A program made the translations under genes and the position numbers. A stretch of DNA of 64,000 nucleotides from Leptobrachium leishanense (taxonomy: Eukaryota; Chordata; Amphibia; Anura; Megophryidae): positions 48,681,593 through 48,745,592 of the forward strand of contig CM019071.1 of assembly GCA_009667805.1 (NCBI GenBank). Direction: 5' to 3'. Under the pieces are notes generated by a model. That model made no database searches, was not told where the DNA came from, and saw only the letters and a program-made list of their open reading frames with translations. Below are positions 46,901 through 57,529 of this stretch, in pieces (position 1 is the first letter of the stretch; each line of letters begins with the position of its first letter).

Positions 46901-47129
46901 TATCATTGGAAAGGCCATGCTCTGGGGGCGCTACACAGCGTGTGGCCAGCCCCTTCAAAGCATCACAACGCTGCGACGGACGCCGGGAGGCACGTTAGTA
47001 CGGACGAACATCGAGCCCTCATCTGTCCCCGGCCTAAATCGCTCTAAGCGTTCTTAACCCTCCGGAAAGAAATTGAGACCAGGACGGTTTAGAAATACAC
47101 ATCCAGCCAGTGCTGTCATTGAACTTATA

Positions 47130-47304
47130 CAGGGTTATTCAGAGAGCGGTGAAAAGCAGGAGAATGACTGGAGAATTGAAAATTCTAGGTCAAAATAGCC
47201 AGACCAGAAAAAATCTCCCATTTATCTCACTTTCCAAATCGGCTATTTTGACCTAGAATTCTCCAGTCATTCTCCTGCTTTTCACCGCTCTCTGAATAAC
47301 CCTG
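47130..47304. mobile_element. CAGGGTTATTCAGAGAGCGG hairpin MITE
   Basis: 175 bp with ends CAGGGTTATTCAGAGAGCGG / CCGCTCTCTGAATAACCCTG and arms GGAGAATGACTGGAGAATT / TTCTCCAGTCATTCTCC, nearly fully palindromic. The same family is nested in NRM intron 1 (34926-35096). Confidence 0.92.
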
Positions 47305-48037
47305 ATAGTCTTCTCAGAGTGAGGACTTGCCCTGAATCTTCTTGAGATTCCTGTAACCAGCCTGGCTAAACTCACTTTGTCTACCCGTGCACCGACCATT
47401 GCTTGTATACCCGACTTTGCCAAGAACGCCAACAGCCTCTGACCTTATTGCCTTCTCCTGACTTTGCTGGGTCATGGCCAGCCTTTGTGACCTCATTGCC
47501 TGCCTCAGACTCTTCAGCCTACCCCTCCATGCTCACCAAAACCCTCCCCTACGGCTACCACTGATTTACAGCTCCTCCTTTCTCCACGGACCCTCTTTTG
47601 TTCTGCAGACCCTCCTGGATTTATACCAGCATCTACCAAGTTACCAAGGACTCCACTATATATCCAGGTTAACCTTTCCAGTTAAATCCGCCTTTCAAGA
47701 TTCCTTTTGTTCTCCCACAGTTAACTGACTACGTATCCAAGGCCGGATTTATAACTAGGCAGAGTAGGCAAGTGCCTACAGGCGCCTGCCACAAGGAGGC
47801 GCCTTGCTCTGTAAAAATATATATATTTTTTTACAATTTACAAACATTTAGTCCACTGTATCTCTGGAGCCCTAAGGCCTAGAGAGACATATGAGGTATC
47901 ACTGGAAAGGCCAGATTGAGGCCTTTCCACTGATACAAATTATTTCCAGGTTCGTTTTATGTAAAATTAAAATAACAAATAAAATATTATCCTCTTTTTT
48001 TTTCTTTTTTCTAACGCACCATTATTATTCAGTTTAC
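47305..48037. other. Gene-free interval
   Basis: Pyrimidine-rich sequence on the plus strand (47310-47740), then GGCAGAGTAGGCAAGTGCCT and a TTTCCACTGATAC fragment that may be MITE scraps. No supported gene. Confidence 0.4.
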
Positions 48038-48262
48038 AATTTTAAGGCATGACACGGAGGCTCCTATTTGCAGTCTCTTTCTTACTTTAATAAACAGTAG
48101 CAAGAAGTAGACAGAAAAGTATATATGCATATATAAACTTTGATAAGAAAAAACGATAGTACCAACATGGTACGTCCTGAAACACCCCATTCCATAACGC
48201 AGTATGGACTGTCCTGAGTTAACATAAGATTCCCCCTGACGTCCATTAAACCTCTTTCTTGC
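48038..48262. repeat. DIRS B left inverted terminal repeat
   Basis: AATTTTAAGGCATGACACGG, then TACTTTAATAAACAGTAGCA, TGGTACGTCCTGAAACACCC and CCTGACGTCCATTAAACCTC. Inverse of 53480-53690. Confidence 0.94.
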
Positions 48263-48574
48263 TACTCAGCGGACAGTTAAGTATACAAAACATTTTTTCC
48301 AGCCTCCCTGCGCTTAAGGGAGTCTGGGACGCTTTATTTATATGCTTGTACTGTATTTATTTATTCAAGCTGTTTATTTAATCTGTCAGCGTTTTGGCCG
48401 TTGGGTTTAGGATCTGTAACTGGGTTTACAATCCTGTCTTTACACCTCCCACGGCCTGCGCTGTGAGTCACCGAGATTCTCCTCATGCGTTAGGCTCCGC
48501 CCCCTTTTTCGCGGCGTTTTCGCGGGCTTTAGGCAGCGGCCATTTCAAAACTGAAAAGACTTGCTTTTAAAAAC

Positions 48575-50180
48575 ATGTCGCTCTCCAAGCACAATTCGCA
48601 CTCCGGTCAGCACGATTCCGACTCCGAGGGTGAGGTGATGCACATCTCTACCCTCGCTGATCGGCATGGCTTACCCCTGCGCCCCCAGCGGGAGGACCCT
48701 GAGACAAGGCTGGAGGCTCTGGAGGCTTCCATCACCCGAATGCAGTCGGCGGTCACCTGTATGTCAGAGTCCTTCTCCCGCACCTGGGCTGACCGTAATG
48801 TACCATCCACTTCATATAATCCCCATTATTTTATGCCTCCCATACCTGTTAACCCCTGCCCTACTGTTTCCTCTGGAACACTTACCCCTGCTCACTCCAT
48901 GTGTGCCCATGGCCCTAGCTTTAATTTAGCCTCACATCCTCCTCAATTGAATTTTAATCGACCCATGAGCTCTCAGGCTCTACACAGACCCTAGAGCTTT
49001 CATGCTCACAGTGAGACTGCGCCTGACAATCTGAGCGCCAGAGGGGCTGGCAACCCCGTTCAACTGCCTGAACCCCACAACATCCCCGCACAGAAAAGAG
49101 CCCTTGACCGTGGGGCGTGTAAAGCGGTATGTTTGCCTAAACAGCAAAAAACGTGCACCTCTCTGTTACCGGCTTATCCACTTTCAGATGAGGATGAGGC
49201 TTATGACTATGAGGAGCCTTTTGAAATCCATGCGCCCGCTTACGATGCGCAGTTGGAGGAGGATGTTTTACCACCTATTTTCCCGGGGGCCACCCCACGA
49301 GAAATCATTTATGACCCGCAGGGTAACCCCCTATTTCACCCACAAACAATTTCCCACCCACGCTCAACAGAGTGGTACCCACTGCCCCATGTGGCTAAGT
49401 GGATAAATCAAATTTCAGGGCTCCCCTAGACCGTCCCTCCAGAGCAACTATGAGGGCTGAGTGTCCCCGACCTACCACCGCGGGCAAAGTCTGCCTTACC
49501 CCGGTGGTAGATGAATATTTTGAAAAATTCCTGGGAGGAAAAGGTTGGACAATAAAAAAGGGCATCGACAATGCTCTGCGCATGATACAGGACAAAGTCC
49601 TTGATATGTCAGGTCCCTTAACACGCCTTTTCGAAATGGTGGAAGATGCTAAACTCTCTGGTAACCCCTGGAACCGGAGGATGTCGGGGGATGGCTACAA
49701 CGCACTATGTGCTTGTTCGGGAACGCTAATGCGGCAATAGCGGCAGAACGCCGTAAAGCAATCCTGATAAAAATGGACCCGCAATTCACTACTCTAGCCC
49801 CTAAAGACCTAGGTAGTGAGGCGCAGGGTTTTCTATTTGGGGACCGTTTCATCAAAGAGATGGGAACGTATGCGAACACCTTTAACAATATGGAAAAGAA
49901 TGAGGCCACAATGAAGAAGGTCTTCAATCCCACTAGAGTTTTTGGCAGGGCCGGCAGATACAGAGGGCGACCTGCCGGCCGAGGAAATAATCCTTACGCC
50001 ACTTTCCGTACGGGGAACTTGCCCTCACCATCTGCTCCAAAATCCAGAGCATCAGGATTCACGGGATCCTTTTTCCCATCACGTGCCCGACCCTGGCAGG
50101 GACGCGGGTTTAGAGGGACGAGAGGCAGAGGATATTTCCGTCGTCCAGCAGGTAATTCCTATACCACATCCCACGATCCC
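48575..50180 (+). pseudogene. DIRS B gag-like ORF1, interrupted
   Basis: ATG at 48575 (MSLSKHNSHSGQHDSDSEGE). A TAG at 48992-48994 interrupts the frame after QALHRP, but the same frame then stays open to 49429 (PLSDEDEAYDYEEPF, REIIYDPQGNPLF). It then shifts twice: near 49405 to RAECPRPTTAGKVCLTP, and near 49690 to CLFGNANAAIAAERRK and GFLFGDRFIKEMGTY, ending in FGRAGRYRGRPAGRG and GRGFRGTRGRGYFRRP, an Arg/Gly-rich nucleic-acid-binding-like tail. Match to element A supports the order. The single stop could be a point mutation; the frameshifts make it non-functional. Confidence 0.85.
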
Positions 50181-52193
50181 AATCGCGGGGCGCTTGCGTC
50201 ATTTCCTACACAAATGGGACACACTCACACAGGACACATGGGTCCTCAACACGATACAGGGGTTCACTGTGGATTTCACCGACACTCCATACCAATCGTC
50301 GCCACCACATCCGCTATCACTGTCTTCGACACTTCACGAATTAGTACACATGGAGGTACAAAGCCTCCTACAGAAAGGGGCAATAGAAACATCTACTCCC
50401 ATACCGCGCTTTGTAAGCAACCTCTTCGTAGTTGCGAAGAAAGGGGGCGGATACCGCCCAGTCATCAACCTGAAAGAGTTGAATGGTTGGGTAGTATACC
50501 GCCATTTCAAAATGGAAGGAATTCATACAATGAAAGAGTTATTGATTGCAGGGGATTGGCTTGTCAAATTGGATCTCAAAGATGCCTATTTGACAATTCC
50601 GATTCGAGAAGACTTCAGGGACTTCCTCGCATTCCCCTGGAATGGCAGAATGTGGAGGTTCACATGTCTCCCATTCGGTCTATCATCAGCCCCATGGTGT
50701 TTCACGAAAATCATGAAGCCAGTGATAGCTCAGTTACGATCAAAAGGGGTGCGCTTAGTTATCTACCTAGACGACATCCTCATCATGTCGCAGTCACACT
50801 CCACCATACAACTACATCTACGATGGACCATTCAACTGTTACAGGATCTCGGATTCCTGATCAACATGGAAAAATCTATCCTGGTTCCGTCACAAAAACT
50901 GGAGTTTTTAGGCTTCATTCTCGACTCTGTACTCCAGACTCTGAGCCTCCCGAACTCGAAGGTCCTTTCCCTCCGGAAAGAAGTCCGAACACTACTTCGC
51001 CATCGTTCCACTTCCCTGAGGCAAATCGCACGAGTCATAGGACTTATGTCAGCCACACGACACGCAATATTTCCAGCCCCCCTGTTTTTCAGAGCCCTCC
51101 AGAGATTGAAGGCCCGTTTTCTCCGGTCCGGCTCTTCATACAACAGGATAGTGGAGATCACAGAGGATGCAACCACCGATCTCCAATGGTGGATTACGGA
51201 TTTACATCTCTGGAACGGGAGTCCTCTTCATTTTCCAACTCATTCCCTCACGATAGAATCGGACGCCAGTCGTCTAGGTTGGGGAGCTCGATGCGGTCAC
51301 CTGGAGACGGGAGGACGTTGGTCTCAGGAGGAGACATTACTGCATATCAACGTCCTGGAATTGCTAGCAGCATTCTTTGCTCTCCGGTGTTTTGTGAAAG
51401 GAACCGATCATCATTCCATCCTCCTTCGCTTGGACAACTTCCCGGCTGTGCGATACATCAACAGCCTAGGGGGACCTCGCTCAGTTCAGTTGACGTTCAT
51501 GGCACACCAACTTTGGGATTTCTGTTTCCAACATCACCTCCATGTGACGCGCAATTCATTCCAGGGCTCTCGAATGTGGTCGCGGACTGGAACTCGCGGC
51601 ATTGGCACGACGCAGGAGATTGGTCGCTCCACTCTTCAGTCTTCTCAACGCTCTCTCAGCTGTGGGGTCCCTTCCACACGGATTTGTTTGCCTCCCGGCT
51701 GAATGCAAAGCTGCCGACGTTCTTCAGCTGGCGCCAAGATCCAGATGCGGCGGCGACGGATGCGTTCCTTCAAGATTGGGGACCGGGACGCCCATATGCG
51801 TTTCCTCCATTTGCGTTGGTTCAGAAAGTTCTGAATGTAATACGAACACGACACCTCACCTTGGTTCTGGTGACCCCGTTCTGGCCGTCTCAAGCATGGT
51901 TCTCATCCATCCTGGACCTCGTGATAGACGATCCCCGCTTGATCCCATCCTTCGAGGACGTATTACTGGATCCGGATCACAGACCCCACCCATTGATCTT
52001 GTCAGGTCAACTGCAGCTCATGGCCTGGGTGCTTTCGGGATCGATGGATCAACGAGCGGCTTATCAAGCTCTGCTACCTCGTTGCTCCATCGATCCTGGG
52101 CTCCGGCAACTAGAGGAGTGTACGCCTCCTGTTGGACAAGATGGTCTAGCTGGTGTATTGAACGGGCTCAGGATCCCTTTTCAGCACCTCTGA
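50170..52193 (+). pseudogene. DIRS B reverse transcriptase-RNase H
   Basis: The frame open to 51702 has the RT motifs VAKKGGGYRPVINLKELN, RHFKMEGIHTMKELL, LDLKDAYLTIPI (motif A Asp present), FPWNGRMWRFTCLPFGLSSA and VIYLDDILIMSQ, then RNase H-like TIESDASRLGWGARC and INVLELLAAFFALRCF. At HHLHVT (about 51545) one base appears missing and the C-terminal domain continues in the -1 frame to a stop at 52193: AQFIPGLSNVVADWNSRHW, WGPFHTDLFASRLN, FFSWRQDPD, DAFLQDW and YAFPPFALV. The break is about 15-20 bp upstream of the equivalent break in element A. The same second frame is open, without a stop, back to 49707 across the whole RT. Confidence 0.92.
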
Positions 52194-52978
52194 CGCACGT
52201 CCTAAATTTCCTGTCTTCGGTCTTTGACTCGGGCACGGCTTACCGTTCCCTTAATGTGTTGAGATCAGCTATGTCGGCTGGACATGTCGGTTTCGGGGGC
52301 GTTCCTCTTGGACGACATCCCTTAGTCTGTCGACTCCTTCGAGGGGCCCGTTTTGCTCGTCCTCCTCGTCCCCGATATGTGGTAACATGGGATGTTACTG
52401 TGGTGTTACGTTTCCTCCTCGCTTGGCCAGATAATCATGGCTTATCGTTACGCCGACTCTCGGCTAAGTTACTAATGTTACTGTGCTTGGTTTCGTGTAA
52501 AAGAGTGGGAGATGTGAGAGCGTTAGACTTTGGAGTTCGCTCTTTTTTGCCAGAAGGCGTAAGATTTAATATCTCCCGTCGTACCAAGACGTCCATCTCG
52601 CAGGCGTTTTTTCCGTCTTTCTCCTCACAACCGTGGTTATGTCCGGTTAGATGTTTGCAGGAATACGAAGACCGTACTCTACCCTTTCGACGTATGGAGG
52701 AAGTGGCTCCTTTGTTTATATCTTTCAAGCCCCCCTTCCTCCCAGTTACCTCACCCACTCTGGCTAGGTGGATTCGTTGGCTGTTGGATTTAGCAGGGAT
52801 TGACACCTCCCGATTCGGGGCGCATTCAGTTAGAAGCGCCATTGCTTCCAAAGCAGTTTCCTCTGGTTGTCGATTGGAAGACCTGTTACGCTCCGCGGAC
52901 TGGTCGAGAGAGTCCACTTTCAGGGAGTTTTACTTTAAACCCGTATCACATTGGTCGTCCGATGTTTTTGATGTTTAG
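51602..52978 (+). CDS. DIRS B tyrosine recombinase, open reading frame
   Basis: One uninterrupted frame to TAG at 52976-52978. The recombinase part begins near 52090 (HRSWAPATRGVYASCWTRW) and ends FYFKPVSHWSSDVFDV. Fold landmarks: FDSGTAYRSLNVLRSAMS, CRLLRGARFARPPRP, SAKLLMLLCLVSCKRVGDVR (first catalytic Arg in CKRV or DVRAL), ISRRTKTS, CLQEYEDRT, FGAHSVRSA (the H-x-x-R box), DLLRSADWSRESTF and the likely nucleophile Tyr in REFYFKP. The enzyme should integrate circular element DNA. The upstream half (51602-52090) overlaps the RT C-terminal domain in another frame and may not be translated; no ATG clearly marks the start, so translation may depend on reinitiation or frameshifting. Confidence 0.85.
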   Translation: MARRRRLVAPLFSLLNALSAVGSLPHGFVCLPAECKAADVLQLAPRSRCGGDGCVPSRLGTGTPICVSSICVGSESSECNTNTTPHLGSGDPVLAVSSMVLIHPGPRDRRSPLDPILRGRITGSGSQTPPIDLVRSTAAHGLGAFGIDGSTSGLSSSATSLLHRSWAPATRGVYASCWTRWSSWCIERAQDPFSAPLTHVLNFLSSVFDSGTAYRSLNVLRSAMSAGHVGFGGVPLGRHPLVCRLLRGARFARPPRPRYVVTWDVTVVLRFLLAWPDNHGLSLRRLSAKLLMLLCLVSCKRVGDVRALDFGVRSFLPEGVRFNISRRTKTSISQAFFPSFSSQPWLCPVRCLQEYEDRTLPFRRMEEVAPLFISFKPPFLPVTSPTLARWIRWLLDLAGIDTSRFGAHSVRSAIASKAVSSGCRLEDLLRSADWSRESTFREFYFKPVSHWSSDVFDV

Positions 52979-52989
52979 ATTTCCTCTAG

Positions 52990-53100
52990 CTTTGAACTTG
53001 CAAATAGGAGCCTCCGTGTCATGCCTTAAAATTACAAAATTTTCCTATTCCATAACGGAAAGTTTGAATTTTATTAATGACACGGAGGCGAGTATTTCCC
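52990..53100. repeat. DIRS B internal complementary region
   Basis: TGCAAATAGGAGCCTCCGTG, TCATGCCTTAAAATT is the inverse of the left end. ACAAAATTTTCCTATTCCAT, AACGGAAAGTTTGAATTTTA, TTAATGACACGGAGGCGAGT is the inverse of the right end. It therefore contains the circle junction and fixes both element boundaries. Confidence 0.94.
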
Positions 53101-53479
53101 TCCCATTTTTAAAAAACCCTCCCTTTATATATTTCTGTTATATTATTGTCGTGTATTAATAAATAAAAACATGGACTCTGTGTCATCTTTATTCAGTTAC
53201 TGTGATTACTTATCTGTACACTGTATGTTTATTCAATAAAACTATTTTATTGTTTCTATGGGTTCTGAAATCTTTTCAGCGCTAGTACCGCGTGTCTTGA
53301 ATGTTACACGCAGTTACTGTTGTTACTCTAACACACCCTTCGTGTTTTTGTGCTTTTATTACAGCCACTGGCCCACCTGTTTGAATCTGGATTCTTTCGA
53401 TTCCTTTCCTCCTGGATCACTCGTCTTCAACTCCGCAAGGAAAAGATTTCAAGTGTCGTCTTCTGCTTCTTCGTAGTTT
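53101..53479 (+). other. DIRS B 3' untranslated segment
   Basis: Non-coding stretch between ICR and right terminal repeat. Short frames only. Confidence 0.5.
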
Positions 53480-53737
53480 TCAAGAAAGAGGTTTAATGGA
53501 CGTCAGGGGGAATCTTATGTTAACTCAGGACAGTCCATACTGCGTTATGGAATGGGGTGTTTCAGGACGTACCATGTTGGTACTATCGTTTTTTCTTATC
53601 AAAGTTTATATATGCATATATACTTTTCTGTCTACTTCTTGCTACTGTTTATTAAAGTAAGAAAGAGACTGCAAATACTCGCCTCCGTGTCATTAATAAA
53701 ATTCAAACTTTCCGTTATGGAATAGGAAAATTTTGTA
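53480..53737. repeat. DIRS B right inverted terminal repeat
   Basis: CAAGAAAGAGGTTTAATGGA through TAAGAAAGAGACTGCAAATA to GTTATGGAATAGGAAAATTT. The last about 45 bp (AAATTCAAACTTTCC...) are absent from the left repeat but present in the ICR. Confidence 0.94.
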
Positions 53738-54396
53738 ATTATGAAGTGCACACTGATGCTGCGCTAACTCACCTTCCTATTTCCCACACTGCCAGCAAGT
53801 ACGGAGCTGAGGTTGCAACGCATTGTTTCATCAACAACCTAGACCGTGGCGCTGCAGTGAGGAGAGACAGGGGGGCTTTGGAACCTGCATCCCTGAATTG
53901 TACATCGCACAAGGTTAAGTGCGGTGTCATCGGAAAGGTCAGAGTCTGGTCTAATGATACAAACATGGCCCAGAAATGTGTAAAAATAATGAAAAATGTG
54001 ATTGCAAAATGTATTTTTTCTGTTCTACGGCAGAAGCAATATATGCTTTTACATATAAAACAAACAATGCTGCTGCAGTAACTCAACTAAGACAACAGAT
54101 TCTGCTCCTTCTTTTGATTTGACGCTGAGAGAAACTGATTTTCAGTCTTTTTAAAAATGTATTTTTAAAAAAAAAAAAAAAATTGTTTGCCCCAAAACGA
54201 CACTGTAAAAAGTGATTTTTGGAATTTTTTTGGGGGGGGGGGAAAGCACACCACATTCCCGTGCATACAGGCTCATGAGATGCAAACCCAGCTCTGTATG
54301 TATCCCATAATCCATATTGTTTATCCAGGGCTGATTATTGTTTATCTGTATACCACCTCCTGCGTTTTCAGTTTCTATCCCCATTGTACAGCGCTA
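53738..54396. other. Gene-free interval
   Basis: Contains an A run (54165-54181) and a G run (54232-54241). Nothing else was recognised. Confidence 0.4.
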
Positions 54397-54840
54397 AGTA
54401 GGGATGTGCGTTTCGGATTTCGGAATTTTCACGAAATTTCCCGATTCGTGTTTTCGGATGCGGCCGAATTTCCGAAAATGTTTAGATCCGAAAACGGCAG
54501 ATCCGAAAAGTTTTCCGAGCCGAAACGAAATATTTTCGGAATTTTCGAATGGACTTGAAATGTGTCAAATCGAAATTTATTGCTTTGAAACGAGGAGAAC
54601 AGACGTTCCGAAAAAACGAAAATTTCCGAAATCACGAAAAGTCGATACAAAAAACGAGCTAAGTGACACGAAAATACGAAAAATGGTCGATATTCCGAAA
54701 AAAAAATGTACACGAAAAACAAGTCGAGCCGAACCGAATCGAAACAGAAATCGGTCGAAACGAGCCGAATCGAAAAGTTTAGAAATCTGAAAAATCGAAT
54801 CGAATTGAACCGAAAAAAAAAATCGGTGCACAAGCCTAGC
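54397..54840. mobile_element. CGAAA-rich MITE (TAGGGATGTGC ends)
   Basis: Starts TAGGGATGTGCGTTTCGG and ends AATCGGTGCACAAGCCTA, an imperfect inverted pair. The interior is almost entirely CGAAA/GAAAA motifs. Open frames on both strands (Phe/Arg- or Lys/Glu-rich) are compositional. Confidence 0.7.
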
Positions 54841-55261
54841 GCTAAGGAATCTGTTGGTGCTTTATAAATGCCTGTAACTGTATAATATATTTGCAAGATC
54901 CACTTCAACCTCTCGTTTCTTGCGTATTTATTTACAGCGCCCAGGTTCTTATCCATTTCGCAGGTGCTTTCCAGACCCAAACCTTACATCAAGTCACTCC
55001 TGATAATTCCCCTTTTTATGCCCCGGACAGACTCTCTTCCGCTCTATAAAGTAAAGGCACTCTACGCCCTCGGCCTCACCTCCCCATCATTAATATTCCT
55101 GGGAACGGCACTAAAGCGGAGAAGTAACTCTACCTGCCAGGAACATGAATAGGGGAATTACACCTGCCTTAAATTAAATCTTGGCATCCATGTGACACAG
55201 ATTCCGGCAGCCGCTTCTCACCCTCTCCACCCATGATCTTCATCCGTCCTGTGTCGATAGG

Positions 55262-55540
55262 GCTTGTCACTAAACCCCGAATTTACCAACGAATTGCACC
55301 AATCGGTTAATTTTACCGTATCTGCGATTTGACAGCAACGCGTCTTTTCACTAAACTGCCCATTCATCACATGCAGACCAAGTGACAGCGAAATACCGTG
55401 CATTTCGCGGCGCCGATATTGTCCAATGCAGAACTATTGTGTCTTCTATAAACAGGACGTCGAACTGCACTGAAATTCAGGAAAAATGCCCTGATTTTCA
55501 GTGATTTCAATTTGTCGGCTTTAACCCCTTAACGCCGCAG
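55262..55540. repeat. MITE fragment related to 5200-5368
   Basis: CACTAAACCCCGAATTTACC and CGAATTGCACCAATCGGTTA, with TTTGACAGCAACGCG, match the inverse of 5210-5368. Confidence 0.55.
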
Positions 55541-55830
55541 GACGTACAATTACGGTCATGTCAGAGGGAGGTGAATTAATTAGGAGAACAGTTTGTATGA
55601 ATGTTTGAAAAGTGAAACGCTGTTTGCAAAGAAACTACTGAGCGAAAATGTCTGAAATTTACATATAAAATCCAATGAATGATAATAAAAAGGGCTGTTA
55701 CAGAAAAAAAGGAAGTAAACTTAAAAAAAAAATTAAGAAAAATGCTTAAAATATCCTAAAAAAATCTATAAATAAAGAGACTCTTTACTGCAGAATTTTA
55801 TAATGAACGGTTTATTAGATATTGAATTAC
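55541..55830 (-). mobile_element. Part of a CAGGGTTATCC-family MITE
   Basis: GTATGAATGTTTGAAAAGTG, TTTGCAAAGAAACTACTGAG, AAATGTCTGAAATTTACATA and GAACGGTTTATTAGATATTG are the inverse of 60245-60500 and 39455-39690. The match stops at TTGAATTACA, where the 39-bp minisatellite begins; the continuation (GGGATTCGCCTGATTAA) reappears at 56544. Confidence 0.8.
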
Positions 55831-56432
55831 ATGTTTACAGGTGCATTCTGTATATAGTCACTGTGTTACATGTTTACAGGTGCATTCTGTATATAGTCAC
55901 TGTTACATGTTTACAGGCGCATTCTGTATATAGTCACTATGTTACATGTTTACAGGCGCATTCTGTATATAGTCACTATGTTACATGTTTACAGGTGCAT
56001 TCTGTATATAGTCACTGTGTTACATGTTTACAGGTGCATTCTGTATATAGTCACTGTGTTACATGTTTACAGGTGCATTCTGTATATAGTCACTGTGTTA
56101 CATGTTTACAGGTGCATTCTGTATATAGTCACTGTGTTAAATGTTTACAGGTGCATTCTGTATATAGTCACTGTGTTACATGTTTACAGGTGCATTCTGT
56201 ATATAGTCACTGTGTTACATGTTTACAGGTGAATTCTGTATATAGTCACTGTGTTACATGTTTACAGGTGCATTCTGTATATAGTCACTGTGTTACATGT
56301 TTACAGGTGCATTCTGTAATAGTCACTGTGTTACATGTTTACAGGTGCATTCTGCATAGTCACTGAGTTACAGGTTTACAGGCACATTCTGTAATATAGT
56401 CACTATGTTACATGTCAGGTGCATTCTGTATC
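55831..56432. repeat. 39-bp minisatellite, left (plus) array
   Basis: About 15 copies of TGTTACATGTTTACAGGTGC then ATTCTGTATATAGTCACTG. The inverse-oriented array of the same unit at 57530-59362 is three times longer. Confidence 0.95.
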
Positions 56433-57529
56433 GAGGTATGTTAATATAGATACTAGATAGATAGCACGTCCCGCTGCGTCAAAAGGTTAAAATAAGTAAA
56501 TAAATAAATAAAATGATATTCCATTTAGTACATTGAGTTCTATGGGATTCGCCTGATTAACCCCTTAAGGACGGGAGTAATTTTACAACTTTGGCACTGT
56601 TTCGAAGTAGAAGTTTGCTGAGCTCATTTTGACCGTTTTTAAACGCGGTTTTAAGTCACGTATTATTATACCACTCAGACAAATTATATATCGTTCTTCC
56701 GGCAGACTCGGAAGATTAATAATATATCATTATTATATGTATAGGTCATGCCTGCCAAATGCTATAGCAAAAAGTAAAAAAAATAAAAAAATGTGAATTT
56801 TCAATAAAATTTCAATCATCCACAGTGTGTAAAGTGTTTTTTTTTTTTTTTTAATTTATTATCCGAGCCTTTGCGGTCATATGCTATGGGGTAGATTGTT
56901 AAAAATTTAAAAATAAAAATAATAAAAAATAATATATATATTTTTTTAATGCAGCACTATTGTTCACATTTCAATTATAATGTGAACAATGATGCTTCAC
57001 TAATGATTTTTTTTGGGGGGGGTTTAGCTAAAATCACGCAATTTCTCCCCAAATTTTTTTTTTAACAAATCTACCCCATAGCATATGACTGCAAAGGCTC
57101 GGATAATACATTTTTTTAAAAAAAACACTTTACACACTGTGGATGATTGAAATTTTATTGAAAATTCACATTTTTTTTTTACATTTTTTGTTATAGCATT
57201 TTGGCAGGACATGACATATACATATAATAATGATATATTATTAATCTTCCGAGTCTGCCGGAAAGAACGATTTATAATTTGTCTGGGTGGTATAATAGTA
57301 CATGACTTAAAACCGCGTTTAAAAACGGTCAAAATGAGCTCAGAAAACCTCTACTTCGAAACAGTGCCGAAGTTGTAAAATTACTCCCGTCCTTAAGCGG
57401 TTAATCAGGCGAATCCCATAGAACTCAATGTACTAAATGGAATATCTTTTTATTTATTTATTTACTTATTTTAAACTTTTGACGCAGCGGGACGTGCTAT
57501 CTATCTAGTATCTATATTAACATACCTCG
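56433..57529. repeat. 1.1-kb imperfect palindrome linking the two arrays
   Basis: From TCGAGGTATGTTAATATAGA at 56433 the sequence is mirrored to TCTATATTAACATACCTCGA at 57529, with centre near 56980. Arms include GTCAAAAGGTTAAAATAAGT, GAGTTCTATGGGATTCGCCT and the whole TTAA element 56561-57400. Differences are mainly runs of T or A and a short AT-rich stretch at the centre. Confidence 0.9.
56561..57400. mobile_element. Palindromic TTAA element (CCCCTTAAGGACGGG ends)
   Basis: TTAA at 56557-56560 and 57401-57404 flank CCCCTTAAGGACGGGAGTAA ... TTACTCCCGTCCTTAAGCGG. Its inner sequence (TGCTGAGCTCATTTT, ATTATATATCGTTCTT, CCGGCAGAC) is shared with the TTAA elements at 42254 and 45820. No transposase. 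Confidence 0.85.

Larger units (their letters stand above)
48038..53737 (+). mobile_element. DIRS-type YR retrotransposon B
   Basis: About 5.7 kb in the opposite orientation to element A. Inverted terminal repeats 48038-48262 and 53480-53737, ICR 52990-53100, gag, overlapping RT-RNase H and recombinase frames. Related to A across all proteins but clearly diverged, so the two are different subfamilies rather than recent copies. The recombinase frame and RT motifs are intact; gag has a stop and frameshifts, and the RT-RNase H C-terminal domain is out of frame. It could not make all its proteins but might supply recombinase. Confidence 0.95.

Noticed and set aside
54397..54840. Coding frames rich in Arg/Lys/Ser or Phe
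   Set aside because: The sequence is a CGAAA-rich MITE; open frames on both strands reflect composition.
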